Shown piece by piece: positions 16,760 through 31,673 of a DNA stretch of 64,000 nucleotides (position 1 is the stretch's first letter; each line of letters begins with the position of its first letter). The translations under genes were made by a program, and so were the position numbers. The notes under the pieces are model-generated. The model had not been told where the DNA came from. It worked only from the letters and a program-made list of their open reading frames with translations, and did no database searches. The DNA lies in assembly GCA_934202735.1 (NCBI GenBank), contig CAKPYH010000002.1, forward strand, positions 1 to 64,000, written 5' to 3'. This stretch comes from an uncultured Alphaproteobacteria bacterium. Its GTDB lineage: Bacteria > Pseudomonadota > Alphaproteobacteria > CAAHEQ01 > UBA3637.

Positions 16760-17401
16760 TTATTTATCCACGCATTGCGGACAAGGTTCATTCGGATCCG
16801 GACACGGACAAACCGGTGCCGGCTGAGCCGGTTGCTTTTTATATTGACTCCACCATGTTTCTTCTTTTTCAAGAATGGGCTCCGGCGGTGGAACGGTTTC
16901 GGTAATGGTTTCTGAATTCACCACTGTATCCGATACGACTTCATCGGCATTTTGGGCCGGATTTTGGGCCGGAACAACCGGGTCTTTTGTTTCTGCCGGT
17001 AAAGGAGGTACCGTTTCAACCAAATTGGCAGTTGCAGTGATCGGTGAAGGTGTCGGGATATCTACCAACCGTTCTTCCGTTTCAATCACGATCACGCGTT
17101 CGGTCTTGTATGTACCGGTAGATTCATCGTAAGATGACGTGCTTTCATTTTTCAAAATAGCCAATGCTTTGCCGTCTTCCGTACGACCGGTAACAAAAGT
17201 TTTTGGCTTGTTTTTATAATAGGTATTCAAGACACATTGACGATAGGCATCATGGTCTCCGGCAAATGTACATCCGACTTCTTCGCGGGCCAAACGGTTG
17301 TTTTCATCACGAATATCACGGGCCATATCCAAGTCCGGTTCAAAATTACTGCACGCCGTTACGGCGACACCGGCACATAAAATGATCGCAAATTTCTTCA
17401 T
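16760..17401 (-). CDS. Lipoprotein with proline-rich and Cys-rich tail, 213 aa
   Basis: Begins with a signal peptide and lipobox ending VTAC, so Cys17 should be lipidated. The mature protein has a small N-terminal domain containing two Cys (residues about 44 and 56, perhaps a disulfide), an acidic, Pro/Thr/Val-rich middle that looks disordered, and a C-terminus with CPCPDPNEPCPQC. No family recognised. It sits downstream of tolB on the same strand but has its own promoter (17444-17472). A Pal replacement is conceivable but there is no OmpA-like domain to support it. Confidence 0.85.
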   Translation of the reverse strand: MKKFAIILCAGVAVTACSNFEPDLDMARDIRDENNRLAREEVGCTFAGDHDAYRQCVLNTYYKNKPKTFVTGRTEDGKALAILKNESTSSYDESTGTYKTERVIVIETEERLVDIPTPSPITATANLVETVPPLPAETKDPVVPAQNPAQNADEVVSDTVVNSETITETVPPPEPILEKEETWWSQYKKQPAQPAPVCPCPDPNEPCPQCVDK

Positions 17402-17443
17402 TTTTTCTCCTTTTTATAAAAAATCACAAGACCACATATTTCC

Positions 17444-17472
17444 TTCATAAAACTTTTTTTTGAAAAAAGCAA
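17444..17472 (-). promoter_or_regulatory. Promoter of the lipoprotein gene
   Basis: Minus-strand TTGCTT (17467-17472), 17-bp spacer, TATGAA (17444-17449), in the tolB-lipoprotein gap. Confidence 0.55.
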
Positions 17473-17477
17473 CATTT

Positions 17478-18797
17478 TTATTTATTTTTTAGCGGTCGTG
17501 GTGACCAAGACGGTGAAGAAGCGTCTTCTTTTGTCGGAAAAACCAGTTCATTGTGGCCTGTGAGATCAATAGAATACAGGCGAACACCGCCACCGTGACC
17601 GTTGTTATCCCATTTTGTCTGTTTAAAAAAGGCCAGTACCCGACCGTTGGGAGCCCAGGTTGGTCCTTCCACCAAAAATCCGTTTGTAATCAGGCGTTCT
17701 CCCGAACCGTCCGGGCGCATAACACCGATGTGGAAAACACCGTCCTTTATTTTTGTAAAAGCAATATAATCCCCGCGGGGTGACCAAACCGGAGTTGCGT
17801 AAGAACCGTCCCCGAAACTGATACGCCGCAAATTATCTCCATCGGCATCCATGATATAGAGTTGCTGCGAACCACTCCGATCCGAATTGAAAACGATACG
17901 TTTGCCATCAGGGGCATAACAGGGGGACGTGTCAATGGCCGGATGAGATGTCAGGCGTTTTTGTGCCTTTGTCCGCATGTCATACGTATAAATGTCCGAA
18001 TTTCCGCGGGAGGCCAAACTCATAATCAATTTGGACCCGTCGGGCGAAAATTGCGGGGCAAAAGACATGCCGTTAAATTGTCCGATCATTTCGGTTTCCC
18101 CCGTTCGCAGGTCTAAGGTATAGACTTTCGGATTGCCGCCTTTGTAGGAAAAGTAAGCAATTTTTTGTAAAGTAGGCGAAAAGCGGGGCGTTAAGGCCAT
18201 TTCATTTCCGTCTGTCAGATACCGAAAATTGGCCCCGTCCTGATCCATGATAGCCAAGCGTTTTTTACGTTTATCCTGCCGTCCCGTTTCGGACACAAAG
18301 ACGATTTGTGTATCAAAATATCCGGTTTCACCCGTGATTCGTTCATATACGGCATCGGCAATCATGTGGGCAATTTTGCGTTCGGATTCCGAATCGGTGG
18401 TCATCACTTTGGCATCCATCGGTGTTTGAGCATAAACGTCCCACAGGCGGAAAGAAACTTTTAAGCGGCCGTCCGGGGTGGTTTCGGCTTGTCCGTATAA
18501 CAAAGCCTGAGCCTTAATTCCTTCCCAATCGGAAAAAACAGGGCGTGTGTTAATATCGGTAATATGTTGAATATAGGCATCGCGATTGACCAAGCGAAAC
18601 AATCCCGATCGTTCCAAATCGGCGGCAATAATATCCGTTAAATCATGCGCTGCAGCGGCGTTGCCGGTAAAATAAGGAATGGCGATGGGAATCGGATCCG
18701 ATACGGCACCGGCGACATCTATCTTCAAGACGGCTCGGGCCGGTACAACCAAGAACATACACAAAATAGTCAAACAAAATCGTTTGAATCCAAACAT
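17478..18797 (-). CDS. tolB: Tol-Pal system protein TolB
   Basis: Periplasmic component of the Tol-Pal system, which keeps the outer membrane attached during division. The 439-aa protein has a signal peptide (cleavage expected near [10 protein letters not shown]), an N-terminal alpha-beta domain, and a six-bladed propeller with repeats such as [40 protein letters not shown] and [20 protein letters not shown]. Usually found with tolQRA and pal; here none of those is adjacent. Divergent from bamD. Confidence 0.95.
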   Translation of the reverse strand: MFGFKRFCLTILCMFLVVPARAVLKIDVAGAVSDPIPIAIPYFTGNAAAAHDLTDIIAADLERSGLFRLVNRDAYIQHITDINTRPVFSDWEGIKAQALLYGQAETTPDGRLKVSFRLWDVYAQTPMDAKVMTTDSESERKIAHMIADAVYERITGETGYFDTQIVFVSETGRQDKRKKRLAIMDQDGANFRYLTDGNEMALTPRFSPTLQKIAYFSYKGGNPKVYTLDLRTGETEMIGQFNGMSFAPQFSPDGSKLIMSLASRGNSDIYTYDMRTKAQKRLTSHPAIDTSPCYAPDGKRIVFNSDRSGSQQLYIMDADGDNLRRISFGDGSYATPVWSPRGDYIAFTKIKDGVFHIGVMRPDGSGERLITNGFLVEGPTWAPNGRVLAFFKQTKWDNNGHGGGVRLYSIDLTGHNELVFPTKEDASSPSWSPRPLKNK

Positions 18798-18830
18798 TGA
18801 TACAAGGCCTCCTTATCACCTTACTGGGGC

Positions 18831-18859
18831 AGTATCACACAATTTTTATCAAAATTCAA
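18831..18859 (-). promoter_or_regulatory. Promoter of tolB
   Basis: Minus-strand TTGAAT (18854-18859), 17-bp spacer, GATACT (18831-18836). Confidence 0.45.
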
Positions 18860-18868
18860 TTAAAAAAG

Positions 18869-18897
18869 TTGCGAAAGTTTTTTTTTCTTGCTATTAT
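18869..18897 (+). promoter_or_regulatory. Promoter of bamD-recN-ligA
   Basis: TTGCGA (18869-18874), 17-bp spacer ending TGC, TATTAT (18892-18897). Back to back with the tolB promoter. Confidence 0.65.
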
Positions 18898-18927
18898 TCG
18901 GATTAGGAAACAAAAAGGAATAAAAAA

Positions 18928-19671
18928 ATGAAACATATTTTGAACGGTTGTGTACTTGTGTCGGTTCTGATGCTGGCGGCGTGTGCCGCCGATATAAACA
19001 AAGACGGTATGTCGCCGGAAGACTTGTATACCATCGGCTATCGGGCCTTTCAGGATACCGATTATAATAAGGCCGCCGAATACTTTGACGAAGTGGAAAA
19101 GCAACACCCGTATTCCGTTTGGTCCGAACGGGCACAAATTATGGCGGCGTATGCGTATTATCGCGAAAATGAATATGATGATGCTATTTTGGTTTTGGAA
19201 CGCTTTATCCAACTGCACCCCGGTAATCGGAATACACCGTATGCCGTCTATTTAAAAGGCCTATGCTATTTTGAACAAATGTCCGATGCGGCCCGAGAAC
19301 AATCTATGACGGAACGGGCACGGGATACATTTGCGGAATTGATTGTCCGTTATCCGGATTCCGTATATGCGACCGATGCCCGGGTTAAAATGAACGAAAT
19401 GACGGGGCACCTGGCGGCACAAGAAATGGTCATCGGGCGGTATTATTTGCAACATCGGGATTTAATCCCTGCCATCAACCGCTTTAAGAACGTGATAGAA
19501 AACTATGCCGAGACCAATCAGGCCCCGGAAGCCTATTATCGTTTGGTGACGGCCTATTATATGTTGGGCATGAAGCGGGCTGCGCACGATACGGCCGATG
19601 TAATGGCCCGCAAGTATACCGACAATCCGTGGACGAAAAAAACCTTGAAATTGGTTAAAAAGGAAGGATAA
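18928..19671 (+). CDS. bamD: Outer membrane assembly lipoprotein BamD
   Basis: Essential lipoprotein of the BAM complex that inserts beta-barrel proteins into the outer membrane. The 247-aa protein has a signal peptide with lipobox LAAC (Cys at about 19) and five TPR-like units, e.g. GYRAFQDTDYNKAAEYFDEV and YYRENEYDDAILVLERFIQL, as in the ComL/BamD/YfiO family. It leads a bamD-recN-ligA run common in alphaproteobacteria; recN starts 1 nt after its stop. Confidence 0.95.
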   Translation: MKHILNGCVLVSVLMLAACAADINKDGMSPEDLYTIGYRAFQDTDYNKAAEYFDEVEKQHPYSVWSERAQIMAAYAYYRENEYDDAILVLERFIQLHPGNRNTPYAVYLKGLCYFEQMSDAAREQSMTERARDTFAELIVRYPDSVYATDARVKMNEMTGHLAAQEMVIGRYYLQHRDLIPAINRFKNVIENYAETNQAPEAYYRLVTAYYMLGMKRAAHDTADVMARKYTDNPWTKKTLKLVKKEG

Positions 19672-19672
19672 T

Positions 19673-26122
<6,450 letters not shown>

Positions 26123-26145
26123 ATGTTGAGAATATGAAAAAAGGC

Positions 26146-26174
26146 TTGCAAAATAAATAAAAATCGTGTATACA
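26146..26174 (+). promoter_or_regulatory. Promoter of rpmF-plsX-fabH
   Basis: TTGCAA (26146-26151), 17-bp spacer ending GTG, TATACA (26169-26174), giving a leader of roughly 70 nt before rpmF. Confidence 0.7.
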
Positions 26175-26250
26175 TATAACCTGTTTTAAGTGTCGGTGGA
26201 TCCGTGTCGGAAAAATCGGCCGAGTTTAATTTGTTGGAAAGAGTTGTAAA

Positions 26251-26439
26251 ATGGCAGTACCTAAAAAGAAAACATCTAAGTCTAAAAAGAATATGCGCCG
26301 GTCGCATTTGGCGTTGGACACAAATACATGTGTAGAATGCCCGAATTGCGGTGAATTGGTTCGCCCGCATCATGTGTGTGAATCTTGCGGCACATATAAC
26401 AAGAAAGAAATTCTTGTGAAAAAGAAAGAAGAAAAATAA
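26251..26439 (+). CDS. rpmF: 50S ribosomal protein L32
   Basis: Small ribosomal protein, 62 aa. It starts [19 protein letters not shown], the canonical L32 N-terminus, and keeps a four-Cys zinc site (CPNCG and CESCG). It heads rpmF-plsX-fabH-ihfA-merR, a linkage that couples ribosome and membrane lipid synthesis in many bacteria. Confidence 0.97.
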   Translation: MAVPKKKTSKSKKNMRRSHLALDTNTCVECPNCGELVRPHHVCESCGTYNKKEILVKKKEEK

Positions 26440-26460
26440 CACCGTAGGAGGGGTTATCTT

Positions 26461-27516
26461 TTGAGTGATACTTTAATTATTTCCGTTGATGCAATGGGTG
26501 GGGATCATGCCCCGGCCGCCGTTATTGAAGGCGTTGCCCGTGTCGCTAAAAGCGACCCCTCGGTGTTCTTTTTTCTCTATGGGGATGAAAATAAAATTCA
26601 ACCCTTGACGCGTCAGTTTGGCTTGTTGCCGGATCGTTTCAAAATTCATCATACGACCCAAGTGGTTAAGCCCGATGATAAACCGTCTGTGGCCATTCGC
26701 TCCGGGCGGGAAAGCAGTATGTGGAAAGCCATTATGTCTGTCCGAAACGGTTATGCGCATGCGGTTGTTTCGGCAGGTAATACCGGGGCTTTGATGGCAA
26801 TGAGTAAGATTTGCCTGGGGACTTTGGCCGGCATTGATCGACCTGCGATTGCCGCTGTTTTGCCGACATTACAAGGGCCCGTGGTGGCTTTGGATTTAGG
26901 GGCAAATGCCGAATGTAATTCACAAAACCTGGTTGAATTTTCAATTATGGGGCATGTGTTGCACCACGTATTATTTGGAACAAATAAGCCGTCTATCGGG
27001 CTACTGAATATCGGTTCGGAAGAAACCAAAGGACGCGAAGAAATTCGTGAAGCGGCCGGTATCTTAAAAGGCTTTGGCGATAAAGTCAACTTTTACGGTT
27101 TTGTGGAAGGCAATGATATTTGTGCCGGTCGGACGCAAGTGGTGGTTGCAGACGGTTTTTCGGGGAATGTGGCCTTGAAAACATTGGAAGGGACGGCCAA
27201 GTTTATCGGTACGTGCCTGAAAAATGCAATTCGTGAGTCTGTTTTGGCCCGTATCGGTGCCGTTTTTGCCGCTTGCAGTTTACTGAAATTAAAAAAGAAA
27301 GTAGATCCGCGCCGTTATAATGGAGCCATGTTTGTAGGCCTGAACGGTATTTCGGTTAAAAGCCATGGCGGGGCCGATGCCTTTTCGTTTGCCTGTGCCG
27401 TTGAATCGGCGATTCGCATGGCGCGCAATAATTTGTGTGATAAAATTAAAAGTGAATTATCTGACTTGATGGAAGAAACGGAAAATACCGGTTCTGATTC
27501 ATCGGCAGCAAAATAA
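26461..27516 (+). CDS. plsX: Phosphate acyltransferase PlsX
   Basis: Converts acyl-ACP to acyl-phosphate for the PlsX/PlsY route to phosphatidic acid. The 351-aa protein shows SVDAMGGDHAPAAVIEG at the N-terminus, VSAGNTGALMA and GFSGNVALKTLEG, all PlsX signatures. The start codon is TTG at 26461, supported by AGGAGG about 9 nt upstream. Located between rpmF and fabH as usual. Confidence 0.96.
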   Translation: MSDTLIISVDAMGGDHAPAAVIEGVARVAKSDPSVFFFLYGDENKIQPLTRQFGLLPDRFKIHHTTQVVKPDDKPSVAIRSGRESSMWKAIMSVRNGYAHAVVSAGNTGALMAMSKICLGTLAGIDRPAIAAVLPTLQGPVVALDLGANAECNSQNLVEFSIMGHVLHHVLFGTNKPSIGLLNIGSEETKGREEIREAAGILKGFGDKVNFYGFVEGNDICAGRTQVVVADGFSGNVALKTLEGTAKFIGTCLKNAIRESVLARIGAVFAACSLLKLKKKVDPRRYNGAMFVGLNGISVKSHGGADAFSFACAVESAIRMARNNLCDKIKSELSDLMEETENTGSDSSAAK

Positions 27517-27533
27517 TTGAGTAGGATTGGTAT

Positions 27534-28496
27534 ATGACACAGGCCGTTATCAAAGGTGTTGGGGCCTATCTGCCAACCAAGCGATTGACAAATACCGATT
27601 TGGAAAAAATGGTTCAAACATCAGATGCTTGGATACGGGAACGAACGGGAATTCAGGAACGTCGTATCGCGGCTGATAATGAACTGACATCTGATTTGGC
27701 GCGTCAGGCGGCGTTGGAAGCTTTGCAAGATGCCGGTTTAACGGCATCTGATATTGATCTGATTATCTTGGCCACAACCACACCTGATGATACTTTTCCG
27801 GCGACTGCCTGTAAGGTACAGCAACAGTTGGGCATGACGGGTGGTTTTGCTTTTGATATTCAGGCGGCCTGTTCCGGTTTTTTGTATGCTTTATCCGTGG
27901 CTGATGCTTATATCACACAGGGGCGAGTGCATCGTGTGTTGGTGATTGGAGCCGAAACGTTATCGCGAATCGTTGACTGGTCAGATCGGAACACTTGTGT
28001 TTTGTTTGGTGATGGGGCAGGGGCGGTTGTCTTGGAAGGCAGTGCTGACAAAACCGATTCCGGTATTTTGTCGGTTTTATTACGATCGGATGGTCGTTAT
28101 CGTGATTTATTGCTTTCATCCGGTGGGGTTTCTCGTACACAAACGGCGGGCTTTATTCACATGGAAGGACGCGAAGTATTCCGGCATGCTGTTGAAAATA
28201 TGGCACAAATTGCTAAAGATGTTCTGCAACAGCAACGGTTAACCCCGGCGGATATTGATTATCTTGTGCCTCATCAAGCCAACGTCCGCATTATAGAAGC
28301 CACACGAACAAAATTGGGATTGCCGGCCGATAAAGTCATCTTAACCTTGCAACAACAAGGAAATACATCTGCTGCCTCTATTCCATTGGCTTTGCACACC
28401 GGGATACGGTCCGGCCGTATTCAACGGGGAGATTTATTATTGCTGGAATCTATGGGGGGCGGTTTAACTTGGGGGGCAGGTCTTATTCGTTTTTAA
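27534..28496 (+). CDS. fabH: 3-oxoacyl-ACP synthase III FabH
   Basis: Starts fatty acid synthesis by condensing acetyl-CoA with malonyl-ACP. The 320-aa protein has the catalytic Cys in AACSGFLYAL (about residue 112), the His in PHQANVRI (about 246) and the Asn in GNTSAAS (about 276), the complete KAS III triad. Follows plsX by 17 bp. Confidence 0.97.
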   Translation: MTQAVIKGVGAYLPTKRLTNTDLEKMVQTSDAWIRERTGIQERRIAADNELTSDLARQAALEALQDAGLTASDIDLIILATTTPDDTFPATACKVQQQLGMTGGFAFDIQAACSGFLYALSVADAYITQGRVHRVLVIGAETLSRIVDWSDRNTCVLFGDGAGAVVLEGSADKTDSGILSVLLRSDGRYRDLLLSSGGVSRTQTAGFIHMEGREVFRHAVENMAQIAKDVLQQQRLTPADIDYLVPHQANVRIIEATRTKLGLPADKVILTLQQQGNTSAASIPLALHTGIRSGRIQRGDLLLLESMGGGLTWGAGLIRF

Positions 28497-28574
28497 TAAA
28501 AAAGACTTGCATTTTTTAAAAAAATGTGGCAAAAGATAACTATATCAAATCAATATAAAAAAGAAAGGTGAAAA

Positions 28575-28877
28575 ATGATAAAGGATCAAGTAAAGACCAT
28601 AACGCGTGCCGATATTGCCGATGTTATTTTTCGGGAAACGGGTTTTTCTCACGCCGAATCGCAACGTTTTGTGGACTCTATTGTTCAAGTGGTTGTTGAT
28701 ACATTGTTGAATGCCGAAGAACTTAAAATTTCCGGGTTTGCCTCGTTTATTCCGCACAAGAAAGTTAAACGGATCGGGCGTAATCCGCGGACGGGACAGG
28801 CGCATGATATTTCACCGCGGACCGTGATTTCATTCAAGGCGTCGCACCTGTTGAAAAAAGCGTTGCAGGAGGCGTAA
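28575..28877 (+). CDS. ihfA: Integration host factor subunit alpha
   Basis: DNA-bending nucleoid protein of the HU/IHF family; with IhfB it shapes promoters, origins and recombination sites. The 100-aa protein has the dimer helices and the arm motif (RIGRNPRTGQAHDISPRTV) with the Asn-Pro tip. The alpha assignment follows its place between fabH and merR. TTGCAT occurs upstream at 28506 but no convincing -10 is spaced with it. Its stop overlaps the merR start as TAATG. Confidence 0.92.
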   Translation: MIKDQVKTITRADIADVIFRETGFSHAESQRFVDSIVQVVVDTLLNAEELKISGFASFIPHKKVKRIGRNPRTGQAHDISPRTVISFKASHLLKKALQEA

Positions 28878-29218
28878 TGAATAAGGCGGAAACGGCCTAT
28901 CGTACAATTGCAGAGGTGTCGGACCTATTACAGGTTCAACCCTCTGTTTTACGTTTTTGGGAAACACAATTTCATCAGGTAAAACCCATGAAACGTATGG
29001 GGAGACGATATTACAGTGCCGAAGATGTGGTCCTGTTGGCCCGTATCCGTGATGATTTGTACCAATCCGGTTTTACCATTAAAGGGGTTCAAAAGCGGTT
29101 GCGTGAACATACAATCGTCACAACGGGCCCCGGGGTACCATCCGAAACGCCAAAAGCATCCGATTCGTTATTACGCGACTTGGTGGAAATTCGTGATTCG
29201 TTAGCGGACTATATTTAG
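28877..29218 (+). CDS. MerR-family transcriptional regulator
   Basis: A 113-aa regulator with an N-terminal winged helix of MerR type (TIAEVSDLLQVQPSVLRFWE, then the RRYYSAEDVVLLARI wing). The rest is a short dimerisation helix; no metal-binding cysteines are seen. It is co-translated with ihfA (1-bp overlap), a conserved alphaproteobacterial pair. Targets are unknown. Confidence 0.9.
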   Translation: MNKAETAYRTIAEVSDLLQVQPSVLRFWETQFHQVKPMKRMGRRYYSAEDVVLLARIRDDLYQSGFTIKGVQKRLREHTIVTTGPGVPSETPKASDSLLRDLVEIRDSLADYI

Positions 29219-29257
29219 AGGGTCTTTCTGATTTTCAGAGGACGAACGAAAAATATC

Positions 29258-29286
29258 TTGTTTTTTTGACCGAAATATGGTATATA
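29258..29286 (+). promoter_or_regulatory. Promoter of yebC-ruvC
   Basis: TTGTTT (29258-29263), 17-bp spacer ending TGG, TATATA (29281-29286), 30 bp before yebC. Confidence 0.5.
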
Positions 29287-29315
29287 AAATCATTATTTAA
29301 CAAAAGGAAACAATT

Positions 29316-30071
29316 ATGTCAGGACATTCACAATTCAAAAACATTATGCATCGCAAAGGGGCCCAAGATAAAGCCCGTGCGAAAATCTTTTCTAAATTGG
29401 CCCGTGAAATTACGGTTGCCGCCAAGACAGGTTTGGCCGACCCGGAAATGAATCCACGCTTGCGTTTGGCGATTCAAAATGCGCGGTCTCAAAATATGCC
29501 CAAGGATAACATTGAACGGGCGATTGCCAAAGGGACCGGCGGTGCCGATACAACAAATTATGAAGAATTGCGGTATGAAGGTTTCGGGCCCGGCAAAGTG
29601 GCTATTATTGTGGAAGCCTTGACCGATAACCGTTCGCGGACGGCACCGAATTTACGGGCGATTTTCACCAAGAACGGTGGTGCCATGGGTGAAACCGGTT
29701 CGGTAACATTTAACTTTGAACATGTGGGATATGTGGAATTCCCGGCCAAGGTTGCAACCCCCGATGCGATGTTTGAAGCGGCTCTGGAAGCCGGTGCGGC
29801 TGACGTTTCATCCGATGATGAGATTCATGAAATTACTTGTGCACCGGAAGATTTGGGCACGGTACGGGATACGTTGGAAAAGAAGTTCGGTACCCCCAAT
29901 GCAGCTCGGATGGATTGGAAACCGATGGTTCAAACCCCTGTCAATGATTTGGAAACAGCACAAAAACTGATGAATTTCATTGACTTGTTGAACGAAGATG
30001 ACGATGTACAACGTGTGATTACCAATGCCGATATTGCCGAAGATATTTTGGCAAAGTTGGACGCGGAATAA
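29316..30071 (+). CDS. yebC: YebC/PmpR-family regulatory protein
   Basis: Widely conserved cytoplasmic protein of the YebC/TACO1 family, reported as a transcription regulator or translation factor that helps ribosomes through proline-rich stretches. The 251-aa protein starts [18 protein letters not shown] and shows the [12 protein letters not shown] and [16 protein letters not shown] signatures. AAAGGA precedes the ATG. ruvC begins directly after its stop, the common alphaproteobacterial order. Confidence 0.95.
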   Translation: MSGHSQFKNIMHRKGAQDKARAKIFSKLAREITVAAKTGLADPEMNPRLRLAIQNARSQNMPKDNIERAIAKGTGGADTTNYEELRYEGFGPGKVAIIVEALTDNRSRTAPNLRAIFTKNGGAMGETGSVTFNFEHVGYVEFPAKVATPDAMFEAALEAGAADVSSDDEIHEITCAPEDLGTVRDTLEKKFGTPNAARMDWKPMVQTPVNDLETAQKLMNFIDLLNEDDDVQRVITNADIAEDILAKLDAE

Positions 30072-30563
30072 ATGCTGCGGATTTTGGGACTGGATCCGGG
30101 ATTACGCCACACCGGGTGGGGTGTGATTGATAAGGACGGTCCCAAATTTCGTTTTATATCGGCCGGTGTCATTAACCCGAATGAGACATTATCTTTGTCG
30201 GAACGATTGGCCGAATTGCATGCCGGATTGAAGCAGGTTATTGCTGATTTTTCGCCCGATGAGGCCGCAGTAGAAGAAACATTCGTGAATAAAAATCCGA
30301 CCTCTACATTGAAACTGGGACAGGCCCGCGGTGTTGTGATATTAACACCGGCATTGTTTAATTTACCTGTGGCGGAATATACACCGAATCAGATTAAAAA
30401 GATGATTGTAGGGGCCGGCCATGCCGATAAAAATCAAGTGGATATGATGGTGCGTACGTTGCTTAAAACAGTCCCCGAGAAGATTCCGCCGGATGCTTCC
30501 GATGCTTTGGCCATCGGATTATGTCATGGTTTTATGCGGGCATCTGTTTCACTGCGCCGATAG
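30072..30563 (+). CDS. ruvC: Holliday junction resolvase RuvC
   Basis: Endonuclease that cuts Holliday junctions with RuvAB. The 163-aa protein keeps the acidic residues: Asp in GLDPGLRHTGWG, Glu in AAVEETFVN and Asp in PPDASDALAIG. It starts immediately after yebC, whereas ruvA and ruvB, often next, are absent; the next gene is convergent and ends 13 bp away. Confidence 0.96.
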   Translation: MLRILGLDPGLRHTGWGVIDKDGPKFRFISAGVINPNETLSLSERLAELHAGLKQVIADFSPDEAAVEETFVNKNPTSTLKLGQARGVVILTPALFNLPVAEYTPNQIKKMIVGAGHADKNQVDMMVRTLLKTVPEKIPPDASDALAIGLCHGFMRASVSLRR

Positions 30564-30576
30564 CCCGTCTTCACAT

Positions 30577-31059
30577 TTAATTGATTTCTTCACCACTGTC
30601 TACGCCCCAAAAGGAATCACGCGGGAACCATCCTTTAATATCCCGTTGTTGATAGTGAAAAGACAAAAGGCAATACGGTGTTTCCGCCGGACATTGTAAG
30701 ATCTTACCGATAGTTCCGGTTTGTACAACGGCTACGGTTCTGGCATTGATATCGGGCTTGTTGGTTAGGGGCCCTTCTTCTTGTACCAAAGCAGTTCGCC
30801 GATCGCTGAGCATATTTTTATGTACCCAGCCAATAGAACCATCGGCTTCTTGGACTTGTCTCCAAATATCAAATTCGTCTAATACTTTAACGGGATAACC
30901 GCGTTCTTGATACACCCATAGGATAGGGTATCGTTCTCCGGGGCCGGTACGCAGGTTGACTTCATCTTTTTTCAAAGAGACGAACCTGCCGTCCGCATGG
31001 GCCTGCATGACAATCGCCGACAGGCAGACGGCAACCAAAATGTTATTTATTTTCTTCAT
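30577..31059 (-). CDS. Secreted SH3-domain protein (DUF1058-like)
   Basis: A 160-aa exported protein with signal peptide (MKKINNILVAVCLSAIVMQ, cleavage near AHA) followed by a bacterial SH3 domain (FVSLKKDEVNLRTGPGERYP, VYQERGYPVKV, then GWVHKNML) and a second SH3-like half. Bacterial SH3 domains bind peptidoglycan or peptides in the periplasm. This architecture is common in alphaproteobacteria. The start at 31059 overlaps the end of the dUTPase-like gene by 17 bp and has only a weak ribosome site, so coupling is likely. Confidence 0.85.
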   Translation of the reverse strand: MKKINNILVAVCLSAIVMQAHADGRFVSLKKDEVNLRTGPGERYPILWVYQERGYPVKVLDEFDIWRQVQEADGSIGWVHKNMLSDRRTALVQEEGPLTNKPDINARTVAVVQTGTIGKILQCPAETPYCLLSFHYQQRDIKGWFPRDSFWGVDSGEEIN

Positions 31060-31600
31060 CCGGCGACTTAAAGCGATTGCGAATAGATTTTTTAACACGG
31101 CGGGTGGAGGCAAACAATTGTGCGGGTTCTTCTTGAACCGGAACGGGAGATATACCTTCATCTAAAATCAAGTCGGTTTCCTGTGTCATATTTTGGATAG
31201 CGGGAGGCTGTATTTCTTGCCAACAAACCTGTACCACGGGCATAATCAATAACTCTCCGATAATATCGCCCCGATGCAATACATACGGATTCGGGGAAGT
31301 ATTTTGCAAAAGAACGAACAAGGGTTTTCTATCGGCGGGATTCAAAATATGGGGTGCATCAGACACGATGATGCCGTGCCGTTCGGCCAAAGGGACATAA
31401 CAGACCACTTGACCGCAAAAACCGACTGGAACGCCGATAGCAAAGCCAACAGGCACACGGATTCGTTCCCCGGCACTGATTTTGATGGGATTGCCGATTG
31501 CGGCTCGCAAAGTAAGTCCTACATGATATTGTGAAGCGTATGACGGCAACGGAAAATCGCTTCCGTCTGCTGTTCGGGCAATGTAAAGTTTTGGCACCAT
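31043..31600 (-). CDS. dUTPase-fold protein lacking catalytic residues
   Basis: A 185-aa protein that aligns by eye along a trimeric dUTPase: LPSYASQYHVGLTLRAA for motif 1, ISAGERIRVPVGFAIGVP for the core strand, PLAERHGIIVSDAPH for motifs 2-3 and LHRGDIIGELLIMPV for motif 4. The essential residues are changed: the motif 1 Asp is Thr, the PRSG serine loop is replaced by CYVP, and the motif 3 catalytic Asp is absent; the C-terminal P-loop-like arm is missing and replaced by a basic tail. Probably a pseudoenzyme with a structural or regulatory role. Start at 31600 follows GAGG by 6 nt. Co-transcribed with the SH3 gene. Confidence 0.75.
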   Translation of the reverse strand: MVPKLYIARTADGSDFPLPSYASQYHVGLTLRAAIGNPIKISAGERIRVPVGFAIGVPVGFCGQVVCYVPLAERHGIIVSDAPHILNPADRKPLFVLLQNTSPNPYVLHRGDIIGELLIMPVVQVCWQEIQPPAIQNMTQETDLILDEGISPVPVQEEPAQLFASTRRVKKSIRNRFKSPDEENK

Positions 31601-31673
31601 GGATAACCTCATTCCTTTGATTGGTTATTATAGTGCCAAACAATCCGATAAATGTCAAGTAAATAAATTGTTT

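Noticed and set aside
31601..31660. Promoter TTGACA-TATAAT in front of the dUTPase-like gene
   Set aside because: Both boxes are good, but the spacer is about 20 bp, too long for a confident call.
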